Source: DASULK01 sp036381835 (GTDB lineage Bacteria > Actinomycetota > Actinomycetes > Mycobacteriales > Micromonosporaceae). From it: a DNA stretch of 26,738 bases. Positions 7,993 through 15,165 of the stretch are shown here, piece after piece. The notes under the pieces are model-generated. The model worked only from the letters and a program-made list of their open reading frames with translations. It had not been told where the DNA came from and did no database searches. The position numbers were made by a program, and so were the translations under genes. Location of the stretch: the NCBI GenBank assembly GCA_036381835.1, contig DASVCA010000035.1, forward strand, positions 1-26,738. The letters run 5' to 3'. Numbering within the stretch: the first letter of the stretch is position 1; every line of letters begins with the position of its first letter.

Positions 7993-9138
7993 GTGAGCGG
8001 GGTCTACTTCGACGCGGCCACGGCCGCCCCACTGCATCCGGTGGCACGGCAGGCGCTGCTCGCCGCGCTGGAGGACGGTTGGGCCGATCCGGCGAAGCTC
8101 TACACCCGGGCCCGCCGGGCCCGCCAACTGTTAGACGCGGCCCGAGCGACGACCGCCGAGGTGCTCGGGGCACGCCCCGACGAGGTCTTCTTCACGCCCA
8201 GCGGCACCGCGGCCGCGCACGCAGCGGTACTGGGCGGACTGGCCGGCCGCCGCCGCGCCGGCCGGACCCTGGTGCACTCGGCGATCGAGCACTCCGCGGT
8301 GCTGCACGCCGCCGAGCGGCACGTTCGCGACGGCGGGCAGGCGGTGGCGGTGCCGGTGGATCGGCTCGGCCGGCTCGACCTGGATGCCTGGGCGGCCGCG
8401 GTCCGCTCGCCGCATGTGGCGCTGGCCGCGCTGATCAGCGCCAGTCACGAGGTGGGCACCGTCCAGCCGGTCGCCGAAGCGGCCGCCGCCTGCGCCGCCG
8501 CCGAAGTGCCGCTCTACGTGGATGCGGCCCAGTCGGTGGGCCGGATCGCGGTGGGCGACGGCTGGTCGATCCTGTCCGCCAGCGCGCACAAGTGGGGCGG
8601 TCCACCCGGCGTCGGTGTGCTGGTCGTACGCAAGGGAGTGCGCTGGGAGTCGCCGTACCCGGCGGACGAACGGGAGGGCGGGCGCGTCCCGGGCGCGCCG
8701 AACCTGCCCTCGATCGTCGCCGCCGCGGCCGCGCTGCGGGCGGCGGCCGCCGAGGCGGCCGGCGCGGCCGCGCGCCTGTCCGCGCTGGTCGACCGGATCC
8801 GGACCACCGTCGCCGCGACCGTGCCGGACGTCGAGGTGGTGGGTGAGCCGGTCGATCGGCTTCCCCACCTGGTGACGTTCTCCTGCCTGTACGTCGACGG
8901 TGAGGCGTTGTTGCACGCACTGGACCGGCGAGGCTTCGCGGTGTCGTCCGGTTCGTCGTGCACATCGTCCACGCTGCGCCCCAGTCATGTGCTGGAGGCG
9001 ATGGGCGTGCTGTCCCACGGCAACGTACGGATCTCATTGCACCGGGACACCACCGAGGCGGAGGTGGATCGGTTTCTAGCGGAGCTGCCACAGGTGATCG
9101 CGGACCTGCGGGCCCAAGCCGGGGTGGCGGGGCTGTGA
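7993..9138 (+). CDS. Cysteine desulfurase, NifS/IscS-like, class V aminotransferase fold
   Basis: This 381-aa PLP enzyme should remove sulfur from L-cysteine and carry it as a persulfide. PLP-site residues are visible: the His of SAIEHSAVL (H100), the Asp of YVDAAQSVG (D177) and the Schiff-base lysine of SASAHKWGG (K200). The persulfide cysteine is C323 within SSGSSCTSS, followed by RPSHVLEAMG. The GTG at 7993 begins the conserved VYFDAATAAPLHP. The protein is Ala-rich and somewhat shorter than typical IscS (about 400 aa). It overlaps the next gene, a TusA-like sulfur carrier, by four bases (GTGA), so sulfur is probably handed straight to that protein. No IscU/SufU scaffold is adjacent, so a role in thiolation or cofactor sulfur is as likely as Fe-S assembly. 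SufS-type is less likely because suf genes are absent. Confidence 0.88.
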   Translation: MSGVYFDAATAAPLHPVARQALLAALEDGWADPAKLYTRARRARQLLDAARATTAEVLGARPDEVFFTPSGTAAAHAAVLGGLAGRRRAGRTLVHSAIEHSAVLHAAERHVRDGGQAVAVPVDRLGRLDLDAWAAAVRSPHVALAALISASHEVGTVQPVAEAAAACAAAEVPLYVDAAQSVGRIAVGDGWSILSASAHKWGGPPGVGVLVVRKGVRWESPYPADEREGGRVPGAPNLPSIVAAAAALRAAAAEAAGAAARLSALVDRIRTTVAATVPDVEVVGEPVDRLPHLVTFSCLYVDGEALLHALDRRGFAVSSGSSCTSSTLRPSHVLEAMGVLSHGNVRISLHRDTTEAEVDRFLAELPQVIADLRAQAGVAGL

Positions 9139-9380
9139 GCACCGCGGCTCACGTACCGGCCGAGGTGCTCGACTGCCGCGGTCAGCGCTGCCCGCTGCCG
9201 GTCATCGCGCTGGCCCGGCGCCTGCCGCAGCTACCGGTCGGCTCGGTGCTGCGGGTGCTCGCCGACGATCCGGCCGCTGCCAACGACATCCCGGCCTGGT
9301 GCCGGATGCGGTCCCAGGAGTTCGTGGGCGCAGGCACCGTCGACGGCTCCCCCGCCTACGACGTGCGCCGCCTCGCCTGA
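9135..9380 (+). CDS. TusA/SirA-family sulfur carrier protein
   Basis: This 81-aa protein has the hallmark motif DCRGQRCPLPV: C19 in the CPxP motif is the expected persulfide-carrying cysteine. Length and the predicted beta-alpha-beta-alpha-beta fold match the TusA family. The GTG start overlaps the desulfurase stop codon (GTGA), indicating coupled translation and a likely 1:1 donor-acceptor pair. In the family, TusA relays sulfur for tRNA 2-thiouridine or molybdenum cofactor formation; the target here is not visible in the sequence. Two hairpins follow the stop. Confidence 0.88.
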   Translation: MSTAAHVPAEVLDCRGQRCPLPVIALARRLPQLPVGSVLRVLADDPAAANDIPAWCRMRSQEFVGAGTVDGSPAYDVRRLA

Positions 9381-9389
9381 CGGCGAGGC
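9370..9389 (+). terminator. Small hairpin spanning the tusA-like stop codon
   Basis: An 8-bp perfect stem (9370-9377 with 9382-9389) closes a 4-base loop that contains the TGA stop codon. It may act with the stronger hairpin 11 bases downstream, or pair only after ribosomes leave. Confidence 0.4.
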
Positions 9390-9400
9390 TCATCGACAGA

Positions 9401-9438
9401 GGTCGCCGGGGGTGGCGGTACCGCCCCCCCCGGCGACC
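9401..9438. terminator. Bidirectional terminator between the tusA-like gene and the E2 gene
   Basis: An inverted repeat of 18 bp with one mismatch (9401-9418 with 9421-9438) has almost no loop, so the real loop probably opens to GGTACC. It lies between convergent genes, 2 bases from the E2 stop codon, and includes a run of eight C. Confidence 0.75.
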
Positions 9439-9440
9439 GG

Positions 9441-10796
9441 TCAGACGTTGGCGATGAACAGCGCGGGGTTCTCGATGCAGTCGGCGACGTGCCGCAGGAA
9501 CCCGCCCGCGGTTCCGCCGTCGCAGACCCGGTGGTCGAAGGTCAGGCTGATCTGCGTGACCTTACGCACCGCCAACTGCCCGTCCACCACCCAGGGCTTC
9601 TCCACGATGCGGCCCACCCCGAGCAGCGCGGCCTCCGGATGGTTGATGATCGGGGTGGAGCCGTCGACACCGAACACGCCGTAGTTGTTCAGCGTGAACG
9701 TCCCGCCGGTAAGCCGTTCCGGAGGCAGCGCACCGGCCCGCGCGTCGGCGGTGATCCGGGCCAGCTCCTCGGCCAGCTCCCAGGTGGTGAGCCGGTGGGC
9801 GTCATGGACGACCGGCACGACCAGGCCCCGGTCGGTCTGGGCGGCGATGCCGAGGTTGATCCGGCTCGACTGGACGATCCGCTCGTTCTCCAGGTCGACC
9901 CGGGAGTTGAGCTCGGGGAACCGTTGGAGGGCGTTGACACAGATGCGGGCCAGCAGCGCGAGGATGCTGACCGGCCGGTCCGGCCGAGCGGCGTTGATCG
10001 CCGCCCGGGTCGCGACCAGCTCCGTCGCGTCGACGTCCACCCAGACGGTGACCTCGGGGATCTCCCGACGGCTGCGGGAGAGCTTCTCTGCGATGACCCG
10101 GCGCACCCCGCGCAGCGGGATGACAGTCTCATCCGCGGCGGGGACGGGCGCGGCCGACGCGGTTCGGGCCGCACCGGCGCGGGCCGCGATGGCCGCCTCC
10201 ACGTCACTGCGGCGGACGACGCCGGCGGGGCCGCTACCGGTCAGCGCTGCCACGTCGATGCCGTGGTCACGCGCCAGCCGTCGCACGAGCGGGGAGATGA
10301 CCAGTGGCGCGGGCCGGTCGGCCGAAACGACATCCGCCACGGGTTCGCTCACCGCCGGTGCGGGCGCGGGACTTGCGCCGGTCGACTCCGCCGGGCCCGC
10401 TTGGCCCGGGACGACCCGCCGCCGACGCCGGCCCGACCGGGCGTGCCCGGTGCCGTATCCGACCAGCACGTTGCCGGAACCGGCCCGCTCCTCCTCCCGG
10501 TATTGCGCGTAGGCGTCCGGTTCACCGCCGGCCTCCGTCGCCCCCACGGCATCCACCGGGGCGACGGTCAGCAGAGGCTCGCCGACCGGGCGGACCTCGC
10601 CGGGTTTGCCGTGTAGGGCGACCACCTTCCCCGCGTACGGGCAGGGCACGTCCACGACCGCCTTCGCCGTCTCCACCTCGACCACGATCTGGTCCACCTC
10701 GACGAGGTCGCCGACGGCGACGCGCCACTCGACGATCTCCGCCTCGGTCAGGCCCTCGCCGAGGTCGGGCAGCCGGAAGATCTGCTCGGCGGTCAT
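9441..10796 (-). CDS. bkdC: 2-oxoacid dehydrogenase E2, dihydrolipoyl acyltransferase, branched-chain type
   Basis: This 451-aa protein has the standard E2 order. One lipoyl domain occupies about residues 5-80, with lipoyl lysine K45 in VETAKAVVDV. A flexible Ala/Pro/Arg linker (about 85-160) leads to a peripheral subunit-binding domain (about 165-203, ISPLVRRLARDHGID). The catalytic acyltransferase domain runs from 225 to the end, with the active-site HRVCDG (H422, D426). The start at 10796 forms an ATGA overlap with the E1beta stop. The E1alpha-E1beta-E2 order and the divergent Lrp regulator favour the branched-chain oxoacid complex; pyruvate as substrate cannot be excluded from sequence alone. 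No E3 (lpd) gene is adjacent. Confidence 0.92.
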   Translation of the reverse strand: MTAEQIFRLPDLGEGLTEAEIVEWRVAVGDLVEVDQIVVEVETAKAVVDVPCPYAGKVVALHGKPGEVRPVGEPLLTVAPVDAVGATEAGGEPDAYAQYREEERAGSGNVLVGYGTGHARSGRRRRRVVPGQAGPAESTGASPAPAPAVSEPVADVVSADRPAPLVISPLVRRLARDHGIDVAALTGSGPAGVVRRSDVEAAIAARAGAARTASAAPVPAADETVIPLRGVRRVIAEKLSRSRREIPEVTVWVDVDATELVATRAAINAARPDRPVSILALLARICVNALQRFPELNSRVDLENERIVQSSRINLGIAAQTDRGLVVPVVHDAHRLTTWELAEELARITADARAGALPPERLTGGTFTLNNYGVFGVDGSTPIINHPEAALLGVGRIVEKPWVVDGQLAVRKVTQISLTFDHRVCDGGTAGGFLRHVADCIENPALFIANV

Positions 10797-11824
10797 GCCA
10801 CACCGCCCTGGGCGGGCACCTTGGCCGCGAGCCAGCGGGTGTCCGGCTGGTCGTCCCACTGCAGCCGGGCGACGGCGTCGAGGATCCGGTCCACTCCGGG
10901 CAGGTGGAGGTGCTCCAGCTTGGGAGCCGGGTAGGGGATGTCCAGGCCGCTGACCCGCAGCACCGGGGCGTGCAGCGAGTGGAAGCAGCGCTCCTGCACC
11001 CGGGCGGCGATCTCCGCGCCGACCCCCGCGAAGCCCTGCGCCTCCTGGATCACCACGCACCGGCCGGTGCGGCGGACCGACGCCATCACGGTCTCGTCGT
11101 CGAACGGCACGATGGTCCGCAGATCGACGACCTCCAGATCCCAGCCCTCGTCGCGGGCGGCCTCAGCCGCGTCGAGCGCCACCGGCACCGCCGGCCCGTA
11201 CGCGACGAGCGTGGCATCCCGGCCCGGTCGGCGCACCACCGCACGCCCGAACGGCTCGGTCCGCGCCGGCAGGTCCGCCTCGTCGCTGGAGAAGTAGAGC
11301 TTCTTGGGCTCCATGAACACCACCGGGTCCGGGTCGGCGATCGCCTCCCGCAGCAGCGAGTACGCATCGGCGACGGTCGCTGGCGTGACCACCTTCAGCC
11401 CCGGGGTGTGCGCGTAGTAGCCCTCGCTGGAGTCGCTGTGGTGCTCGACGCCGCCGATGCCCCCGGCGTAGGGCACCCGGATCACGATCGGCACGCTGAG
11501 CGCCCCGCGGGTGCGGTTGCGCAGCTTCGCCACGTGCGAGGCGATCTGTTCGAAGGCCGGATAGGCGAAGGCGTCGAACTGCATCTCCACCACCGGACGC
11601 AGGCCCGACATCGCCATGCCCACGGCGAACCCGACGATGCCCGACTCAGCCAACGGAGTGTCGAAGCAGCGACGGTCGCCGAAGGCGGCCTGCAACCCGT
11701 CGGTGATCCGGAAGACCCCGCCGAGCTGCCCGACGTCCTCGCCGAAGACGATCACCCGCTCGTCCTCGGCCATGGCGTCACGCAGGGCGGTGTTCAGCGC
11801 CTTGGCCATCGTCGTGGCTGCCAT
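10793..11824 (-). CDS. bkdB: 2-oxoacid dehydrogenase E1 beta subunit
   Basis: This 343-aa transketolase-like beta subunit pairs with the preceding alpha subunit to form the thiamine-diphosphate-dependent decarboxylase. It begins MAATTMAKALNTALRDAM, as in BkdB/PdhB proteins, and has the conserved GEDVGQLGGVFRIT region, the VEMQFDAFAYPAFEQI segment and the C-terminal EHLHLP(G) region. Both ends overlap neighbours: its ATG overlaps the E1alpha stop and its TGA overlaps the E2 start, each by four bases, so the three subunits are tightly coupled. Length is usual for the family (about 325-345 aa). Confidence 0.93.
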   Translation of the reverse strand: MAATTMAKALNTALRDAMAEDERVIVFGEDVGQLGGVFRITDGLQAAFGDRRCFDTPLAESGIVGFAVGMAMSGLRPVVEMQFDAFAYPAFEQIASHVAKLRNRTRGALSVPIVIRVPYAGGIGGVEHHSDSSEGYYAHTPGLKVVTPATVADAYSLLREAIADPDPVVFMEPKKLYFSSDEADLPARTEPFGRAVVRRPGRDATLVAYGPAVPVALDAAEAARDEGWDLEVVDLRTIVPFDDETVMASVRRTGRCVVIQEAQGFAGVGAEIAARVQERCFHSLHAPVLRVSGLDIPYPAPKLEHLHLPGVDRILDAVARLQWDDQPDTRWLAAKVPAQGGVA

Positions 11825-12984
11825 CAGTGGTTCATCTCCTCGTCGAGGGCGGCCAGCTCAGCGCGAACCTGCTCGCGCTGCTCCAACAGCTGCGGCGTCG
11901 GCTCGGCGTAGACGTGGTCGAACAGCGACAGCGGCACCACCTTCGGCTCGGCGTTCATCCGCGCGCGCAGGTCGGCGGCGAACGCCTCGGCCTCGTCCCG
12001 GATCGCCGCCACGGCCTGATCGTCGAGCACGCCGGCACCGCGCAGATAAGCCTCCAGCCGGGCGATCGGGTCCCGCTCCGCCCAGGCTTCCACCTCGGCG
12101 GCGTCCCGGTACCGGGTGGCGTCGTCGGCGTTGGTGTGCGGCTCCATCCGGTAGGTGTGCGCTTCGACCAGGAACGGTCCGTTGCCGGACCGAGCGTGCT
12201 CCACGGCCCTGGTGAGTACCGCGAGGACCGCCATCGGATCGTTGCCGTCGACCTGCTCGCTGGGAATGCCGTAGCCGACGCCCTTGTACGCCAGGGACGG
12301 CGCGGCGGTCTGCCGGGACAGCGGCACGCTGATCGCGTACCGGTTGTTCTGTATGAAGAACACCACCGGGGCACGGAACACGGCGGCGAAGTTGACCCCC
12401 TCGTGGAAGTCGCCCTCGCTGGTGGCCCCGTCTCCGATGAACGCCAACGCGACCGTGTCGCGCCCCTGGTACGCCTCGGCGTACGCCAGGCCCGCCGCGT
12501 GCACGGTCTGTGTGGCCAGCGGGGTGCACTGCGGGGCGGTGCGGGTCGCCGTCGGGTCGTAGCCGCAGTGCCAGTCGCCGCGCAGCAGGGTGAGCACCTC
12601 GACGGGGTCGATGCCGCGCGACACCAGGGCGACGGACTCGCGATAGGTCGGGAACACCCAGTCGGTGGGGCGTACCGCCAGGACGCCACCGACCTGGCAC
12701 GCCTCCTGTCCGCGAGACGACGGGTAGACGGCGAGCCGGCCCTGCTTGGTCAGGGCCGTCGCCTGCAGGTCGAAGCGGCGGCCGATGACCATCCGTCGGT
12801 ACAGTTCCCGCAACTGGTCAGCGGGAGGTTCGGCATAGTCGGATTCGGTGATCCGGTTACCGGACTCGTCCAGTAGTCGGACCGGGTCCGGGCTCGGCAG
12901 AAGGGGGCCGGCAGGGTCGGGCCGCCGGGATCGGGCACGGCCCGTCGCGCTTGCCCTGCGGAGCCCCTGAGGCGTGGTCGTCAC
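11824..12984 (-). CDS. bkdA: 2-oxoacid dehydrogenase E1 alpha subunit
   Basis: This 386-aa subunit binds thiamine diphosphate. The ThDP motif is clear: GDGATSEGDFHEG from residue 184 to QNNRYAIS ending with N213-N214, the GDG-to-NN spacing of the family. Earlier YPSSRGQEACQVG and FPTYRES regions are also typical of branched-chain and pyruvate E1alpha. The GTG start at 12984 has AGGAGG 7 bases upstream. An N-terminal extension of about 30 Arg/Pro-rich residues precedes the fold. It is the first gene of the operon and is transcribed away from the Lrp-type regulator, which probably controls it. Substrate assignment to branched-chain 2-oxoacids is inferred from context. Confidence 0.92.
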   Translation of the reverse strand: MTTTPQGLRRASATGRARSRRPDPAGPLLPSPDPVRLLDESGNRITESDYAEPPADQLRELYRRMVIGRRFDLQATALTKQGRLAVYPSSRGQEACQVGGVLAVRPTDWVFPTYRESVALVSRGIDPVEVLTLLRGDWHCGYDPTATRTAPQCTPLATQTVHAAGLAYAEAYQGRDTVALAFIGDGATSEGDFHEGVNFAAVFRAPVVFFIQNNRYAISVPLSRQTAAPSLAYKGVGYGIPSEQVDGNDPMAVLAVLTRAVEHARSGNGPFLVEAHTYRMEPHTNADDATRYRDAAEVEAWAERDPIARLEAYLRGAGVLDDQAVAAIRDEAEAFAADLRARMNAEPKVVPLSLFDHVYAEPTPQLLEQREQVRAELAALDEEMNH

Positions 12985-13035
12985 GAGGGGACCTCCTGGA
13001 CGATGGATGGGGCCTATGCTGCCCGTCTCGGGATC

Positions 13036-13046
13036 GTTGACTCAAC
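13036..13046. promoter_or_regulatory. Palindrome in the bkd/Lrp divergent promoter region
   Basis: GTTGACTCAAC is a perfect 5-1-5 dyad in the 106-base gap between the E1alpha gene and the Lrp-type regulator. It includes a TTGACT that could be a plus-strand -35 box. Its place and symmetry suit an operator for the divergent regulator, but a single copy is weak evidence. Confidence 0.4.
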
Positions 13047-13090
13047 ATCCGCCGAGAATTCGGGACACCTGACACGAGGGGGCCGCTCAA

Positions 13091-13597
13091 ATGGGCCAGA
13101 ACTCCGATTTCGACCCGGCGTTGCCCACACCAGCAGGACGATCGGCCCGGGCGCTCGACGAGGTGGATCGTCACATCATCAGCCTGCTCGTTCAGGACGG
13201 CCGAATCTCGATCAGGACCCTCGCCGAACGCGTGCACGTCTCGCGCAGCAACGCGTACGCCCGCCTGCAGCGACTGATCGCCGACGGGGTGATCAGCGGC
13301 TTCCAGGCCCGGATCGTGCCGGAGCGCGCCGGGCTCGGCACCTCCGCCTACGTCGGGCTGACGATCCGGCAGAACACCTGGCGTGAGGTGTCGGCCAGCC
13401 TGGCCCGGATCCGCTACCTCGAGCACGCCGCGCTGGTCGGTGCCGACTATGACGTCCTGGCCCTGGTGCGGGCACCGGACAACGCCACGCTGCGGGACGT
13501 GGTGCTCAACCAACTGCAGCGCATTCCCGGGGTGCTCTCCACCCGGACCTGGCTGGTGTTCGAGGAGTTCGACGGGCTGGGCACGCCCTGGAGCTGA
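13091..13597 (+). CDS. Lrp/AsnC-family regulator, probable bkd regulator
   Basis: This 168-aa protein has an AsnC-type winged helix-turn-helix (about residues 20-75; LDEVDRHIISLLVQDGRIS then TLAERVHVSRSNAYARLQRL) followed by an RAM/AsnC ligand-binding domain (about 82-160). It begins with the ATG at 13091, with a GAGGGGG stretch upstream. It is divergent from the E1alpha gene, the classic place of BkdR, an Lrp-type regulator of branched-chain oxoacid dehydrogenases, so its ligand is probably a branched-chain amino acid or oxoacid (inference). It ends only 9 bases from the convergent adenosine kinase stop, with no terminator visible between them. Confidence 0.88.
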   Translation: MGQNSDFDPALPTPAGRSARALDEVDRHIISLLVQDGRISIRTLAERVHVSRSNAYARLQRLIADGVISGFQARIVPERAGLGTSAYVGLTIRQNTWREVSASLARIRYLEHAALVGADYDVLALVRAPDNATLRDVVLNQLQRIPGVLSTRTWLVFEEFDGLGTPWS

Positions 13598-13606
13598 CCG
13601 GACGGG

Positions 13607-14584
13607 TCAGGGCAGGAGGTGGGCACGGACCTCGGCCGCCGCGGCGTCGCCGTACGCCTCGCCGAGGCGCTTGATGAACAGGTCGGGCTGCACCTCGTAC
13701 TCCTGCGTGCCGACCGTCTCGAGCACCAGCGTGGCGAGCAGCGCCCCGACCTGGGCGGCTCGTTCGAGGCTCAGCCCCCAGGCGATCCCGGTGAAGAAGC
13801 CCGCCCGGAACCCGTCCCCCACCCCGGTCGGGTCGGTGGCGACCGGGGTGGGTGCCGCCGGGACCCGGATCGGCTCGATGTCCCGGCCGGTGATCTCCAC
13901 GCCGTCCTTGCCCCGCGTCGTCACCCGGATCCGCACCCGGTCGAGCACCTGTGCGTCGCTGAGGCCGGTCTTGCTCTCCAGCAACGACTTCTCGTAGTCG
14001 TTGGTCAGCAGATAGTCGGCTCGATCGATCAGCTTCAGGACATCCTCGCCGTCCATCCGGGCGAGCTGCTGGGAGGGGTCCGCGGCGAAGCGGTAGCCGC
14101 GGCGACGGCACTCGTCCGAGTGCCGCAGCATGGCGTCCGGATCGTTCGCCGAGACGATGACGAGGTCCAGGCCGCCGACGCGCTGCGCCACCGGGGCAAG
14201 CTCGATGTTGCGCGCCTCGCTCATCGCGCCCGCGTAGAACGAGGCGATCTGGCACATGTCCCGGTCGGTGGTGCAGACGAACCGGGCGGTGTGGGCGATC
14301 TCGCTGACGTGCACCGAGTCGCAGTCCACCCCGTGCCGTTCCAACCAGGAACGGTAATCGTCGAAGTCGGTGCCGACCGCGCCGAGCAGGATCGGACGCA
14401 GCCCGAGCCGAGCCATGCCGAAGGCGATGTTGGCGGCCACTCCCCCGCGCCGTAGCACCAGATCGTCGACGAGGAACGAGAGCGACACCCGGTCCAACTG
14501 GTCCGGCAACAGCTGATCGGCGAATCGACCGGGGAAGCGCATCAGGTGATCGGTGGCGATCGAACCGGTGACGGCGATCTTCAT
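13607..14584 (-). CDS. adoK: Adenosine kinase, PfkB (ribokinase) family, mycobacterial AdoK type
   Basis: This 325-aa PfkB-fold kinase resembles the M. tuberculosis adenosine kinase from end to end. It shares the start (AVTGSIATDHLMRFPGRF), the YAGAMSEARNIEL and FAADPSQQLAR segments, and a near-identical anion-hole motif. The catalytic base is D257 in DPTGVGDGFRAGF, where the usual Ala after the Asp is Gly. The reaction is ATP-dependent phosphorylation of adenosine to AMP (purine salvage). The ATG at 14584 is preferred over a TTG four codons earlier because it gives the family N terminus; no strong ribosome binding site is seen. In the window it lies next to the HesB-type protein and glycerate kinase, as in mycobacteria. 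Other ribokinase-family substrates are possible but less likely. Confidence 0.88.
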   Translation of the reverse strand: MKIAVTGSIATDHLMRFPGRFADQLLPDQLDRVSLSFLVDDLVLRRGGVAANIAFGMARLGLRPILLGAVGTDFDDYRSWLERHGVDCDSVHVSEIAHTARFVCTTDRDMCQIASFYAGAMSEARNIELAPVAQRVGGLDLVIVSANDPDAMLRHSDECRRRGYRFAADPSQQLARMDGEDVLKLIDRADYLLTNDYEKSLLESKTGLSDAQVLDRVRIRVTTRGKDGVEITGRDIEPIRVPAAPTPVATDPTGVGDGFRAGFFTGIAWGLSLERAAQVGALLATLVLETVGTQEYEVQPDLFIKRLGEAYGDAAAAEVRAHLLP

Positions 14585-14669
14585 GGCGGCTCGCAAGGGT
14601 CGGCGACTGATGCTCGCCGGGTCAGCCTACCCGTCCGAGGCTCGCCGTGTCCGTGCCGAGGCGGACGAA

Positions 14670-14701
14670 TTCGGGGCCGCCGCGTTCGCGGCGGCCCCGA
14701 A
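14670..14701 (-). terminator. Hairpin terminator after erpA
   Basis: A perfect 15-bp stem (14670-14684 with 14687-14701) with a 2-base nominal loop, probably opening to a larger one, lies 24 bases beyond the erpA stop and upstream of adoK. It separates erpA from adoK, so adoK probably has its own promoter within 14585-14669. Confidence 0.78.
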
Positions 14702-14724
14702 CGGCGGACCAGGATCGGCCGGGC

Positions 14725-15090
14725 TCAGCTGAACGAGTCACCGCACGCGCAGGAGTTCTGCGCGTTGGGGTTGTCGATGGTGAAGCCCTGGGCGTCGATG
14801 CGGTCGGCGAAGTCGATGGTCGCCCCCGCCAGGTAGGGGGCGCTCATCCGGTCCACCACGACCTCGACACCGTCGTAGTCGGTGACGATGTCGCCATCGA
14901 GGGAACGGTCGTCGAAGTAGAGCTGGTAGCGCAGGCCCGAGCAGCCACCCGGCTGAACCGCGACCCGCAGCCGCAGGTCGTCGCGCCCCTCCTGCTCGAG
15001 CAGAGCCTTGACCTTCTGCGCCGCCACATCGGTAAGGACGACGGTGTTCGGCTTCGACTCGGTCGTCTCGGACTGGATCGACGTGCTCAC
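14725..15090 (-). CDS. erpA: Iron-sulfur cluster insertion protein, ErpA/HesB (A-type carrier)
   Basis: This 121-aa A-type carrier delivers Fe-S clusters to target enzymes. The three cluster cysteines are in place: C50 in PGGCSGLRY and C114/C116 in the C-terminal SCACGDSFS. The GTG at 15090 has GGGAGA 6 bases upstream; the frame opens further upstream but lacks a binding site. A recognisable promoter precedes it (15137-15165) and a terminator follows, so it is a single-gene unit. Nearby clients that need clusters include NadA and the Rieske protein, but a specific pairing is not shown by sequence. Confidence 0.94.
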   Translation of the reverse strand: MSTSIQSETTESKPNTVVLTDVAAQKVKALLEQEGRDDLRLRVAVQPGGCSGLRYQLYFDDRSLDGDIVTDYDGVEVVVDRMSAPYLAGATIDFADRIDAQGFTIDNPNAQNSCACGDSFS

Positions 15091-15136
15091 TTGAAGTCTC
15101 CCTGCGCCGGTGCGGTCGCTTATCCGCAGCGGACCA

Positions 15137-15165
15137 ACGTTAGCCCGCCGGTCGCCTATTCCCAA
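15137..15165 (-). promoter_or_regulatory. Sigma-70-type promoter for erpA
   Basis: On the minus strand TTGGGA (15165-15160) and TAACGT (15142-15137) are separated by exactly 17 bases. This is the best two-box promoter I can see in the window. It overlaps the end of the glycerate kinase gene and gives an erpA leader of about 40 bases. Confidence 0.6.

Noticed and set aside
7795..8127. N-terminal extension of ctaC
   Set aside because: It would overlap the desulfurase gene, has no signal features, and the lipoprotein signal begins just after the GTG at 7794.
9441..12984. Pyruvate dehydrogenase instead of branched-chain oxoacid dehydrogenase
   Set aside because: Not excluded, but the split E1alpha/E1beta with an adjacent Lrp-type regulator suits branched-chain oxoacids better; I kept the bkd names with that caveat.
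12985..13090. Small gene in the bkd/Lrp gap
   Set aside because: Only 106 bases, with a palindrome and no start with a ribosome binding site.
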